A DNA stretch of 64,000 nucleotides from Gemmata massiliana (GCA_000531095.1 HG799462.1:463250-527249); one strand, 5' to 3'; numbered from the stretch's first letter, positions 50,484 to 59,403 are shown. The notes: a model not told the origin generated them from the sequence alone. Program-made: numbers and translations.

Positions 50484-51527
50484 TCACGCCAGTACCGCGC
50501 GCAGGTCGCGCACGCGCTTCGCCAGTTCTGTGTCTTCCGTGAGTGCCGTTTCCACTTTGCGACAGGCGTGCAGAACCGTTGTGTGGTCGCGCCCGAAGGC
50601 GGCTCCGAGGCGCGGGAGCGACAGCCTCATGAGTTCGCGTGCGAGGTACATCGCGACTTGACGCGATTGCAGCACGCTGCGGAGTCGGCTCGGTCCGAGC
50701 AATTCCTTCTCGCTGACCCCGAAAGCTGCGGCCACACGCTCCACGATCCTCGAAATGTCGTTCGGGGCGGATGTCGGTTGTCCCGTTTCCGCCAACGTTT
50801 GTTGCACGTCCGCGCGCGTCAGCGGTCCCGGAAACGCCGACGCGACTTGTGCCAGGTTCTGGAGCAAACCGAGAGTGGCTCGAACCCCGCCGCCGGTCAC
50901 TTGTTCGCTGAGCCAGTCGAGCGCTTCGTCGGTCAGGTGAACTTTCTTCGCGGTAGCGGCTTCGGCCAGTATTGAGCGGCGGCTCGAAGGAGTGAGCGGG
51001 CCGAGTTGAACCACCAGCCCGGCCGAAAGCCGCGAGGTCAACCGGTGGGGCAAGTTAGCCAGTTGTGATGGCCCTGCATGTGCGGTGACTACCGTTGCAC
51101 GCCGGCGCGCGGTCCGTCGGTCGAGCAGGTCGCACGCGGCATCCGTTTTGTGTTCTGAGAGTTGCTGGACGTCTTCGAGCGCGAGCAGGTCGCAGTCGGC
51201 TAGTTCGTCGTCAGTGAGGCTTTCTTCCGGGGAGCGGCTTACGTCTCCTGCGGACACAACGCGCACCGTGACACCGTTCGGGGACGTGGACAAGCGACGC
51301 GCGAGCGACGCACTGAGGTGTGATTTGCCCGTTCCTGGTGGACCGTGCAGCACGAGAGGCGTTGCGCCCGGTCGTTTACCCGCGACAACGCTGCGATACA
51401 CCGACCGCACCGCACGGACCGCGACGCGGTTCTCCGGCAGCACGAGGAATCCGCTCCAGCGCGGGGCCGGCGTACTCAAAAGTGCCTCGTTTTGTGTAAA
51501 TCGCGCTGCAAACAGAGCGGTGTTCAT
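50484..51527 (-). CDS. dnaA: Chromosomal replication initiator DnaA, short form
   Basis: A 347-residue DnaA. The AAA+ domain has Walker A 'LVLHGPPGTGKSHLSASLAR', a Walker B region 'CDLLALEDVQQLSEHKTDA' and 'LPHRLTSRLSAGLVVQLGPL' with the sensor/box VII region. The DNA-binding domain IV has 'SRQVAMYLARELMRLSLPRL' and the DnaA signature 'GAAFGRDHTTVLHACRK'. The usual N-terminal domain I (DnaB/DiaA contact) and linker II are missing; the AAA+ part starts near residue 25 ('WSGFLVLPENRVAVRAVRSV'). Normal DnaA has ~450 residues. It starts the replication block, divergent from nothing; the origin region lies downstream of its stop. Confidence 0.92.
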   Translation of the reverse strand: MNTALFAARFTQNEALLSTPAPRWSGFLVLPENRVAVRAVRSVYRSVVAGKRPGATPLVLHGPPGTGKSHLSASLARRLSTSPNGVTVRVVSAGDVSRSPEESLTDDELADCDLLALEDVQQLSEHKTDAACDLLDRRTARRRATVVTAHAGPSQLANLPHRLTSRLSAGLVVQLGPLTPSSRRSILAEAATAKKVHLTDEALDWLSEQVTGGGVRATLGLLQNLAQVASAFPGPLTRADVQQTLAETGQPTSAPNDISRIVERVAAAFGVSEKELLGPSRLRSVLQSRQVAMYLARELMRLSLPRLGAAFGRDHTTVLHACRKVETALTEDTELAKRVRDLRAVLA

Positions 51528-51538
51528 TCAGTCAGTAT

Positions 51539-51565
51539 TTTACCGATTTTCGAGTATTCGGTAAA
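51539..51565 (-). promoter_or_regulatory. Small palindrome upstream of dnaA
   Basis: TTTACCGA (51539-51546) and TCGGTAAA (51558-51565) form a palindrome 12 bases upstream of the dnaA ATG. It could be an operator or promoter element for dnaA; it is not a DnaA box. Confidence 0.4.
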
Positions 51566-51701
51566 GAGCAATGACCGCTCGCTAAGGTGTGAAACTGCAA
51601 TACGTTGTGCGCTGCTAAACGGGCCGCTCACGGGACTCGTTGGAAGTGCTTTGGGACGCGCCAGTTCCGATGATCTGGAACCGGTAGGAAATCACAAAAA
51701 T

Positions 51702-51758
51702 ATCCCAATCGCACTCGCAGTTCCGGCTCAAAACCGGCACCGCGGGCGCGATTGGGAT
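51702..51758 (-). terminator. Stem-loop past the prenyltransferase-fold gene
   Basis: ATCCCAATCGC (51702-51712) pairs with GCGATTGGGAT (51748-51758). The 35-base spacer holds a smaller stem, CCGG...CCGG. It follows the minus-strand gene end at 51787 by ~28 bases. Confidence 0.6.
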
Positions 51759-51786
51759 GGTATTGGAACTGTGCTACACGATTACG

Positions 51787-53375
51787 TTATTCGATGATCT
51801 GGAACGCCTGACCGTCCGCGCCGCGCTTGTAAAGCGGCAAATGGCGGTAATACACTTCGAGCGTTAGCAGGCACATCGCTGTGGTGCCCAGGCGCCCGCA
51901 CTCGCGCCCGAACCAGTTGTTCGGTCCGGTTTCGGGGTCCCAACTGCCGGAGTTCAGATCCTTTTTACTCTGTTGACCGATGAGCCAGTCGCGCATCCCA
52001 CCTTTGCGGGTGCCATCGGCCTGTTTCGGACCCTCGTTCCACGTCTTCCACTCTTCGCCCTCGAAGAAGTGAACGACCTGCGTGGCGTAATAGTAGTAGT
52101 ACAGGTCTTTGATACCGCCGTTCCCGACTGGTGGGGTCTTCATCAATCCGCGGACACCCTCGATCATGTTGTCTTTACCGGGGTGCCATTCGGAAACGTA
52201 ATAGCGACACAAGAGCCCGACCGCGGTGAGTGCGGTGCCCGGTTTGGCATCGGAGTTGTTGTTGTACCCGTATTTGTCTTTCTTGGGCCCCGCGGCAACA
52301 AAGTCCAGAAACTTGTTAGCTTTTTGAATCACGCGGTCATCGACTACAAGATCCTTGCTCAGCTTCGCGGCCTTGAGTACCTGGATCTGCCAGCCGACGA
52401 TCGAAGTGTCACCGGGAATGTTGGGTTCGTACCCCCAACTCCCGTTCGTCGCTTGTGTCTTTTGGATGTAGTTGACGGCGGCCTGGGCGAAGGGCTTTAG
52501 TGTGGGGTCTTTGGTCATTCCGTAGGCTTCGCACAGCGGTAGCGTCGCGATGGCTTGGGCGTAAACGTTGGTGCTCATCCGCCCGGCATTGGTGCCGACC
52601 GGCGGGCACAGCTTAATCAGGAACCCGATGCCCTTGGAAACGACCTGCTCGTAGCCCCGGAAATCCTTGTCCCCATTTTTTTGTGAGTGATCCCCGCGGC
52701 GAGGAACGGGAGCAGCGCCATTCCGGTTGCCGCGGCGCGTTCCTCGGCCCGGCCCATATCGTACTTCCAACCGCCGTCGGCCATTTGCTGTTTCGCGAGC
52801 CACGCGAGGCCCGATGCGACCGCGCGCTCGGAGTCCGCGTTCCCGCCCCCTTCCTTAAGTAGCCGCGTTTTGGTCGCTCCCGAGCGCCCGGCAACCATCT
52901 GTGACACGAGACTGCTCCCGCCCCCGTTCCCGGCTACAAACGTGCCCTTGTCGGGTTGAATACCGGACGTGACGTCGATCCCGATCCCCGGGAGCATGGC
53001 CGCGTTCGTATTGTCCTGGGTGGCGCTGGGCTGGCCGATTAAGTCCTGGGTGACCGCGAAATCGATGGTTTTTTGGTCGATCCGATCGAGCTCGGGTAGC
53101 GCGGCTTGCACGTTGGAATCGACGCCGAGTTCTTCGTTGGACAGGTTCTTGTCTTCTTTTTCCTGCGCCGTTTCTGCCGTGGTGTTGACGACGGTTTCCG
53201 ACTGCTTGGTTTCGACCTGCGGAACCTCAAAAAATATTACCAAGATAATAAGAATAACGTGGAGAAAGCCGCTCCCGAGTAGTGCCGGGACGTATTTGTT
53301 AACGAACCGTTCTTGGGTGGTTTCCTCGGACGTTTTCAGTCGGCGGATCACCGGTGCGTTGGGTTTCTCGCTCAC
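51787..53375 (-). CDS. TonB-like membrane-anchored prenyltransferase-fold protein, frameshifted
   Basis: Two minus-strand frames that together make about 529 residues. The first part (from GTG 53375, with GGGGAG just upstream) has a short cytoplasmic start, one membrane helix (about residues 32-52, 'LLGSGFLHVILIILVIFFEV') and a linker, so it resembles a TonB/ExbB-client anchor. The second part is an alpha-alpha toroid (squalene cyclase/prenyltransferase-like repeats): 'LAWLAKQQMADGGWKYDMGR', 'YIQKTQATNGSWGYEPN', 'ALTAVGLLCRYYVSEW' and 'GRECGRLGTTAMCLLTLEVY'. The frame changes at the A7 run (T7 on the plus strand, 52676-52682); one extra base would restore it. It may be an error, slippage or true breakage. 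Last gene of the ExbB/D operon. Confidence 0.8.
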
Positions 53376-53440
53376 GGCTATCTCCCCAATTTCTTGTAGT
53401 ATCGGCGAATTCACTTAAGCCGGCGGACCGGCCTTATCTG

Positions 53441-53674
53441 GCTAACATTTGCTAACTTTTTGGCCCGGAGCCTCGCGAAACCTCGATTTCCCAGGCAATT
53501 GACCGGCGCCTTGCTAACATCTACTGACACTTCCCCTGCTCCACGAACCAGTCTCGTTTCGAGACCCCCGTAGCGGCCGAACGAGCCGCGACCGCAGGGG
53601 AGCGGGGCTTCCGGTGCGTGAAACCGCGACGATAAACGGGAATCACTCCCACTCCCTTGCGGTCGTGGCTCGTT
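53441..53674. repeat. GTTAGC motifs and dispersed palindrome arms
   Basis: GCTAACATTTGCTAAC (53441-53456) is a minus-strand GTTAGC pair; a single copy is at 53513-53518. AACGAGCCGCGACCGCAGGG plus GAGCGG (53580-53605) and its near-complement ACTCCCTTGCGGTCGTGGCT plus CGTT (53651-53674) are the same family as the palindrome at 19711-19774, here with a 45-base spacer. The block separates the last two genes of the ExbB/D operon. Confidence 0.75.
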
Positions 53675-53688
53675 ACAAGGGAACGGGA

Positions 53689-55182
53689 CTAAGCCCGCGG
53701 AGCGACGCTCGAATCGAACGGGTTCCGGTTTCGTGCCGCGGTTATTTGCGCTTTTGCTTTTCGATCCCCACTGCGGTACCACAGTGCCAGCACGCCGGCG
53801 CCGAGAAGCAGCAGCGTGATGGCGATGATTACGCCCCGAATGAACACCCCCCATGATCCGGCGGTGGGGGCACTGGGGTCGGGCCGGATGATTGGCCCGC
53901 GCCCGATCAGGAGCGGGGCGTATTTCTCGAGGTTCTTGCCGGGATTCTTTTCGTCCGGTTCGCCGGACTCGTACCGCATGCGCTTGAACGAGAACCCGGC
54001 AAATGACACCCACACGTTTACCGTCCCGGTCGGTTCGACGTCCGGGAGCGGTTCACTGAACACGATGCAAATGGGGTTCCCGCGCGGTTCGGTGGCGGGG
54101 ATCATCCACCCCTCGAACACCTGTGTCACACCCGCCGCGTTGAGCCAGTCGTTCCCCTCGATTCGCCGCAGCGACAGTAACCGGCCCTCGAACTTCACGC
54201 ACGCGAGCCGGTACGCGAGCCGCGATTCTTTGAACAGGTCCGCGAACTTCAGGTCCGCGTTGGCGCTAGCTTCCAGATCCGCTGCTGGGAACCGCGAAGC
54301 GTGCAGGATCACCCGGTTGTAAGCCGCGACCTCGGGCCACGTGGCTTCGGTCGGACTGGTGCGGATCATCTTCGTGTCGTCTTTGATGAACTCATAGAGC
54401 CGCTTTTTGTCCAATGCGACCGGATTCCCGCTCGGGGTCGGCGGCCCGGCGAGCACCGTCAGGCCCTTCCCGATGAGAACGGGCACCGATGTGACCGCGT
54501 TCGTGCCGTCCCCGGGCACGTTCATGGCCTTGAAGAAGTACCCGCTCGCGGTCACCCGATGGTCCGCGTCGAGCCATTCTTCGGGTTTCTTGTCGCGCAC
54601 CGCGGCGAGTGGTTCCGGCAGCTCGAGGAACACGATCGACACGGGAGTCGCCGGCGATTCGTCGATCGGGACGAACCGGGCCTCGAACAGTTCCGCGACG
54701 CCTTGGTGTTGGAGTTGTGGGGGCGCTACCAATCGGCGAACCGCGTTTAATTTGCCGTCGAACCGGATCAGGTCCGTGCGGTAGGCCCCGCGCATCGGCT
54801 TCGTGAGATCGAGCGGAACCAGATCGCGGATCGCGAACTCGTCGAGTTCGCGGGTGCTCTGATTCTTCGCGTGGAGCAGGAAGTTGATCCACGCATCGTA
54901 CTCGCGCGGGTTCTTGTCCTGGCTGGCGACCGGCTTGTAGTCCTCGATCGCGGCGTAGATCGCGAGTTCGTGCCCGCCCGGGATCTGGAGCCGCTCGCGC
55001 GCTTTGCGCCGCGGACTGTCGGCCGGAAGTGGTGCGCGGGTATCGGCCTTATTGTCTCCGGTCGCGTCCTTGGGGGTCGTAGTCGGTTGTGCAAGCGCTG
55101 ACCCACACACAATGGCACCGAAAACCGCGAGCGCGGCGAACCGGTGCTTCGAGTGCGTGGTGCGAACAAACCGACCGGACAT
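53689..55182 (-). CDS. Exported, C-terminally membrane-anchored protein with an internal duplication
   Basis: A 497-residue protein with a signal peptide ('FAALAVFGAIVCGSALAQ') and a C-terminal membrane helix (about 448-470, 'FIRGVIIAITLLLLGAGVLA'). The part between contains two copies of one domain (about residues 115-265 and 290-440): compare 'YRTDLIRFDGKLNAVRRL' with 'YRLACVKFEGRLLSLRRI', 'PVSIVFLELPEPL' with 'PICIVFSEPLPD', and 'VLIGKGLTVL' with 'LLIGRGPIIR'. No known family is recognised. Fourth gene after exbB and the exbD pair on the same strand, so it is probably part of that complex. Confidence 0.8.
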   Translation of the reverse strand: MSGRFVRTTHSKHRFAALAVFGAIVCGSALAQPTTTPKDATGDNKADTRAPLPADSPRRKARERLQIPGGHELAIYAAIEDYKPVASQDKNPREYDAWINFLLHAKNQSTRELDEFAIRDLVPLDLTKPMRGAYRTDLIRFDGKLNAVRRLVAPPQLQHQGVAELFEARFVPIDESPATPVSIVFLELPEPLAAVRDKKPEEWLDADHRVTASGYFFKAMNVPGDGTNAVTSVPVLIGKGLTVLAGPPTPSGNPVALDKKRLYEFIKDDTKMIRTSPTEATWPEVAAYNRVILHASRFPAADLEASANADLKFADLFKESRLAYRLACVKFEGRLLSLRRIEGNDWLNAAGVTQVFEGWMIPATEPRGNPICIVFSEPLPDVEPTGTVNVWVSFAGFSFKRMRYESGEPDEKNPGKNLEKYAPLLIGRGPIIRPDPSAPTAGSWGVFIRGVIIAITLLLLGAGVLALWYRSGDRKAKAQITAARNRNPFDSSVAPRA

Positions 55183-55371
55183 GAACGTCCCTCCGACACC
55201 TTTTTTGATGGGCGTTTGTGTCTAAAAGTTCCCGCTTCGGGGTCGGTTTCTTCCCCAGATCCGCACGAATTGTGCTTCGGTAGCACGGGAGCTATAAGGT
55301 CGATCGCGAATGAAAGTAACGACTCAGGGCGATGTGAAATTCGGTCGTTCTGAGCGGTTCGGGGTCCGCGA

Positions 55372-55923
55372 TCAGTTCTTGTTCTTTTTGTTCTCTTTGT
55401 CTTCTTTGTTCTCTTTGTCGTCTTTGCTCTCGAGCAGAACCGGCGAGATGTCCGCGAAACCCGCGCGGAGGCCGATGTCCACCAATTGAACGACGTAATC
55501 TTGGAGCAGCTTGGGGTGGATCTCGAGTGTCAGTTTACCCACTTTTTGCTCTTGTTTCAGCCGTTCGGCCACTCCGATCAGTTCCTTCTGGTACACCTTC
55601 GCGTCGCCGGTCAGGTCTTTGGGGGCGGCCGAAGCACTGTCTTCTTCGATCAGAGTCATCTTTTCAATCGTGCCACCGTCGGTCGCCACGACGCGGACGG
55701 TGAAGTGGGGCGGTTTGTCGGTCTTGAGCGGGTCGGCGATGACCGTGAGCCCCCCCCCGTCCTGTTTGGGGAGCGCGAGCATGATTTGCCCCTCGGTCGG
55801 GGCCGGTTTGAAGGTCATGATGAAGAACGCGAGCAACTGGAACGACATATCGAGCATCGGGGTGATGGGCAGGTCCGGCTCGACGTGATCGGTTTGGGTG
55901 CGCTTGCGCTTGTGGATCAACAT
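55372..55923 (-). CDS. ExbD/TolR-family proton channel subunit (second copy)
   Basis: A 183-residue ExbD/TolR-like protein. A short cytoplasmic start ([18 protein letters not shown]) leads to the membrane helix '[20 protein letters not shown]', whose Asp (in MLDM) is the proton-carrying residue of the family. A periplasmic domain follows, and the protein ends in a run of charged Lys/Glu/Asp/Asn repeats. ExbB and ExbD use proton flow to drive TonB-like partners. ATG 55923 is the start. It is the second ExbD in the operon, separated from the first by a palindrome. Confidence 0.88.
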   Translation of the reverse strand: MLIHKRKRTQTDHVEPDLPITPMLDMSFQLLAFFIMTFKPAPTEGQIMLALPKQDGGGLTVIADPLKTDKPPHFTVRVVATDGGTIEKMTLIEEDSASAAPKDLTGDAKVYQKELIGVAERLKQEQKVGKLTLEIHPKLLQDYVVQLVDIGLRAGFADISPVLLESKDDKENKEDKENKKNKN

Positions 55924-55944
55924 GGCGTCGCTCGTCGTTTTGTT

Positions 55945-56003
55945 CGTGGCACAGGCCTCTGGCCTGTGCGGATCGTAAACACGGGCCAGAGGCCTGTGCC
56001 ACG
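55945..56003. repeat. Perfect 20-bp palindrome between exbD genes
   Basis: CGTGGCACAGGCCTCTGGCC (55945-55964) is the exact complement of 55984-56003, with a 19-base spacer. It is inside a probable operon, so an attenuator or RNA processing/stability role is possible; it may be a dispersed repeat. Confidence 0.8.
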
Positions 56004-56044
56004 AAACCAAAGCTAATCCCACCTTCAACGGGGCGAGACGGCGC

Positions 56045-56539
56045 TCAGCCCTCGGGGTTGTTGTAAATGACCGCCCGCAATTGAATGCGCGTGTAGCCCG
56101 CCGCGCGGCACGCGCGCATGATGGCTGAGGTTTTTTCAAACGGGCACTGCTTGTGCACCCGCAGGATGATGAGCGTGCGGAGCTGCTTGTCCCCGTTACC
56201 CTCACCGGCCGCGCGCTTGTCCTCTTCCGCCCGGCGCTTCAGGATGATCTCGAGTTCTTTGGGCTTGTCGGTCGCGGTCAGCTTGTTGCCGAGCGAGTCG
56301 ATGGGTGTATCGCCCGGTGGGAAGAGGACCGTTCCCTGTTCGTTCACGTTGATGTAGTAGGAGTAATTCTCGTTCGACTCGATCGCCTTTGCCGAGAGCG
56401 CTTCCGGGAGCTTGATCTCGACGTTCGTCTGGTCCATGACGAAGTTGGCGCAGAGCATGAAGAACATCACCAACTGCAACACGAGGTCGAGCAGCGGGGT
56501 GAAGTTCGGCTCGCACTTGTCGCTACTTCCGTGGCTCAT
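56045..56539 (-). CDS. ExbD/TolR-family proton channel subunit (first copy)
   Basis: A 164-residue ExbD-like protein. The membrane helix is '[20 protein letters not shown]', with the key Asp in LLDL. The periplasmic part ('[20 protein letters not shown]', '[20 protein letters not shown]', '[17 protein letters not shown]') follows the ExbD/TolR fold. It differs from the second copy enough to be a different subunit rather than a recent duplicate, so the complex may be a hetero-ExbD one. It follows exbB by ~110 bases. Confidence 0.88.
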   Translation of the reverse strand: MSHGSSDKCEPNFTPLLDLVLQLVMFFMLCANFVMDQTNVEIKLPEALSAKAIESNENYSYYINVNEQGTVLFPPGDTPIDSLGNKLTATDKPKELEIILKRRAEEDKRAAGEGNGDKQLRTLIILRVHKQCPFEKTSAIMRACRAAGYTRIQLRAVIYNNPEG

Positions 56540-56650
56540 CGGTCCGCCAGGGGGTGAGGGTCAGTAGGCCGTTACCCGGTTGCGATTCTCTGCCGCGAAG
56601 GGCGCCACCGGTGGGAGCAAAATGCTTCACGACCCGGTGGCTTCTGGTAC

Positions 56651-57487
56651 TCAGCGGGCCGGGGGCGCCGGCGGGGTCGGGGCCGCACCTGGTGCGGGGG
56701 CCGGGGCCGCGGGTGCGCCGGCGGCTTTCTTCGAGTTGTGGTACATCTGCGTGAGCAGGTCGTCGGCGATGTGGCCCACGTCCATCGTTACGCGGGTGAT
56801 GCGGTTGCGGTAGAAGGCGTTGAAGAAGATCGCGGGGACCGAAACGGCCACCCCGAACAGCGTCACCACGAGCGCGTGCGAGATCCCGTCGGCCAGTTGG
56901 GACGGGTTCACGCCCCCCTTCGCCTTCGCGAGCACGGAGAACGATTCGATCATCCCGTACACGGTACCGACCAGCCCGAGCATCGGCCCGACGGTCGCGA
57001 TGACCGCGTTGTAGTTGTTCTTTTGTTCTTTATCGCTCTTGATGCTTTCCAGGGTGTTCATCGCGGCTTCGCGCGCGTCTTCCAGTCCGTACTGGAGTCG
57101 GCTCATACCGGCGGTGAGTACTTGCCCGAGGAACGACGGGTCGCTCCGGGCCATATCGAACGCTTCCTTGAATTTCCGCTTGTTCACGGTGTCGGTAAAC
57201 TCGTCCACGAACCCCGGCGGAATGGCCGAACTCATCCGCAGGTCGAGAAACAGCAACACGACGAGCGCCATCATCGCGACGGAGATGGCGAGCAGGAGCG
57301 GGCCGAACACGAACCCGAGCGACCTAATCATGAACCAAATCAGTTCGCCGCCGCTGAGCTTCTCGGCCGGAGGGGGACTCTCTTGTGCGTGCGCGACGTT
57401 CGAGAACATCATCAACACGACGACCGCGAGCGCGGCCGTGCACAGGAACCGGCCGGCGGAGTGGAACCGAGAGGACGAGCGGATCAT
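56651..57487 (-). CDS. ExbB/TolQ/MotA-family proton channel protein
   Basis: A 278-residue ExbB-like protein with an N-terminal signal-like segment ('FLCTAALAVVVLMMFSNVAH') and three further membrane helices. The first is 'VFGPLLLAISVAMMALVVLL'. The family core is 'MNTLESIKSDKEQKNNYNAV' and 'IATVGPMLGLVGTVYGMIES', then 'ISHALVVTLFGVAVSVPAIF', matching the ExbB/TolQ pore helices. The C-terminus is Ala/Pro-rich. ATG 57487 is chosen over longer in-frame starts. It heads the operon of two exbD genes and two client candidates, so it should form a proton-driven motor. Confidence 0.9.
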   Translation of the reverse strand: MIRSSSRFHSAGRFLCTAALAVVVLMMFSNVAHAQESPPPAEKLSGGELIWFMIRSLGFVFGPLLLAISVAMMALVVLLFLDLRMSSAIPPGFVDEFTDTVNKRKFKEAFDMARSDPSFLGQVLTAGMSRLQYGLEDAREAAMNTLESIKSDKEQKNNYNAVIATVGPMLGLVGTVYGMIESFSVLAKAKGGVNPSQLADGISHALVVTLFGVAVSVPAIFFNAFYRNRITRVTMDVGHIADDLLTQMYHNSKKAAGAPAAPAPAPGAAPTPPAPPAR

Positions 57488-57924
57488 TCTGCGAATCCTG
57501 GGAGGTCGGGCGTTCGCTGAGGATTGCCATCTGGACAACACTAGAGCGCGACGTGCGTTCGTTGGACGCGATTTGCCGCGGAAGAGTTCCGCAGAAAATC
57601 CGCCCAGGGGCGCTGGAACTGACACGCGGGCCAAGTGTTGGGGCGAGGGTTCTGCTTATTAGGAAGGGAGACCGCCGCCGTCGTCAAGAAGTATAAGACA
57701 AAAATCGACCACGCGCGGTCATTTAGAGACCAGCGGCTCCGGGGCTAAGTGGTGCGGGTCAGGGCTGTTGTGCGCTCCACCCGCTCGTTGACACTCGCGG
57801 TTCTGGGGAACTGGTCGAACCGCGAGTGTCAACGAGCGGGTGGTATTTAATTTGAGTTGCGATCTTGCTTTGATTTCGGGATAGTTGAGCGATCCCTCCT
57901 GCCTGCCCGCCTGTGAGCGCTGCC
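57488..57924. other. 437-base divergent intergenic region with palindrome
   Basis: No gene seen. It lies between divergent exbB and DUF1501 genes and should hold both promoters. The perfect palindrome at 57777-57843 is listed separately. A terminator is not needed here, so that palindrome has another origin or role. Confidence 0.6.
57777..57843. repeat. Perfect 27-bp palindrome between divergent genes
   Basis: Arms 57777-57803 and 57817-57843 are perfect inverted repeats of 27 bases with a 13-base loop. The sequence (ending ACACTCGCGGTTC in the left arm) resembles dispersed palindromes of Gemmata-like genomes. It lies between divergent promoters, where a terminator would not be expected. Confidence 0.85.
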
Positions 57925-59352
57925 ATGCCCGCACTTTCCCACCCACATTTCACTCGTCGCGACGCGATCCAAGCCGGTGCCGTTGGGCTTCTTGGGCTTG
58001 GTCTCGGTGAACTCAATGTGCTGCGTGCCGCGGAAAAGCATGCGGCGAAGTCTGTGATTTATGTCTTCCTTTCTGGGGGACTGGCACAGCACGAGAGCTT
58101 CGACCCGAAACCGGAAGCCCCCGATGCGATCCGCGGGGAATTCGGCAGCACCGCGACGAAAAAGCCCGGGTTGCGCGTCACGGAACACCTGCCGAAGCTC
58201 GCCGCGTGCAGTGACAAGTGGTGCGTGGTGGTGGTGCGGTCGCTGACGCACAAGTCGAACGACCACTCGCTCGCGCACCACATCATGCTCACGGGGCGCA
58301 GTGATACGCCGGTCGGCTTCAACTCCAACGCGCCGAAGCCGACCGATCACCCGAGTTTGGCCGCCATCGCGGGAGCGGTTACCAAGGCGCGCAACAATCT
58401 ACCGCCAGCACTCGTGCTGCCGGACAAGATCGTTCATAACTCTGGGCGCGTTTTGCCGGGTCAGTTTGCAGGGGTAATGGGACGCGCACGCGATCCGTGG
58501 TTCCTCGAAGCCAGCGCGTTCGAGCCGAAGGCTTATGGCGCATACCCCGAGTACGAGTTCGACCACCAGCACCGCGCGTTCGATGCGAAGCGAAAGGCGT
58601 TCACGATCCCCGATCTGAGCTTACCACAAGGCGTGACCAGCGACCGTTTCGGTAGCCGGTTAGATGTACTCAAACACCTCGATGCCCAGCGCAAGGCACT
58701 CGAAAGCAACGCCAACACGGGTGCGTTTAGTCGCTCGCGTGCGGACGCGGTGAGTTTGTTGACGGACGCTCGCGTTCGGGCCGCGTTCGATTTGAACCGC
58801 GCGCCGGCACGCGACCTGGAACGGTACGGCAACAACGCTTTTGGCTGGTCACTTCTGATGAGCGCCCGGTTGGTCGAAGCCGGGGTGAATCTCGTTCAAG
58901 TGAATTTGGGCAACAACGAGAGCTGGGACACACACGGTAATGCGTTCCCGAACTTGAAGGACAAACTGCTTCCGCCCACGGACAGAGCGCTCTCGGCACT
59001 TCTCGGTGATTTGGAGCAACGCGGACTGCTCGATTCCACGCTGATCGTGATGGCCGGGGAATTCGGTCGCACACCGCGTATCAGCACACTCGCCCAGCAC
59101 TACAAGGGACCGGGGCGCGATCACTGGGGCGCTGTGCAGTCGGTGTGGCTGGCGGGTGGCGGTGTGAAAGGTGGAACGGTGGTCGGCTCGTCCGATAAGA
59201 CAGGCGCTTATCCTGCAATCGATCCGCAGTCGCCGGAGAACTTCGCCGCGACGATCTACAGCGCGCTCGGCTTGCCGAAAACGGTTGCGTGGTACGACGC
59301 GGAGACTCGCCCGCACCACCTCTACCACGCCGATCCGATGCCCGTGGCGTAA
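57925..59352 (+). CDS. DUF1501 secreted protein (Tat signal)
   Basis: A 475-residue protein of the planctomycete-typical DUF1501 family, related to the alkaline phosphatase/sulphatase fold. A twin-arginine signal (FTRRDAIQAGAVGLLGLG) starts near residue 9, so the protein is exported folded. Domain marks are 'VYVFLSGGLAQHESFDPKP'-like sequence near the start, 'LTHKSNDHSLAHHIMLTGR', 'NNESWDTHGNAFPNLKDKL' and 'VMAGEFGRTPRISTLAQHYK'. DUF1501 genes usually follow a DUF1553/DUF1549 partner; none is seen here. GTG 57913 is an alternative start. Confidence 0.88.
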   Translation: MPALSHPHFTRRDAIQAGAVGLLGLGLGELNVLRAAEKHAAKSVIYVFLSGGLAQHESFDPKPEAPDAIRGEFGSTATKKPGLRVTEHLPKLAACSDKWCVVVVRSLTHKSNDHSLAHHIMLTGRSDTPVGFNSNAPKPTDHPSLAAIAGAVTKARNNLPPALVLPDKIVHNSGRVLPGQFAGVMGRARDPWFLEASAFEPKAYGAYPEYEFDHQHRAFDAKRKAFTIPDLSLPQGVTSDRFGSRLDVLKHLDAQRKALESNANTGAFSRSRADAVSLLTDARVRAAFDLNRAPARDLERYGNNAFGWSLLMSARLVEAGVNLVQVNLGNNESWDTHGNAFPNLKDKLLPPTDRALSALLGDLEQRGLLDSTLIVMAGEFGRTPRISTLAQHYKGPGRDHWGAVQSVWLAGGGVKGGTVVGSSDKTGAYPAIDPQSPENFAATIYSALGLPKTVAWYDAETRPHHLYHADPMPVA

Positions 59353-59364
59353 GTCGCGATGTGC

Positions 59365-59390
59365 GTGACTCCGGTCGGTTCCGGAGTCAC
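59365..59390. terminator. Bidirectional terminator
   Basis: GTGACTCCGG (59365-59374) and CCGGAGTCAC (59381-59390) form a perfect 10-bp stem with a 6-base loop between two convergent genes. Confidence 0.75.
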
Positions 59391-59403
59391 CTCTTTGGCG
59401 AAA

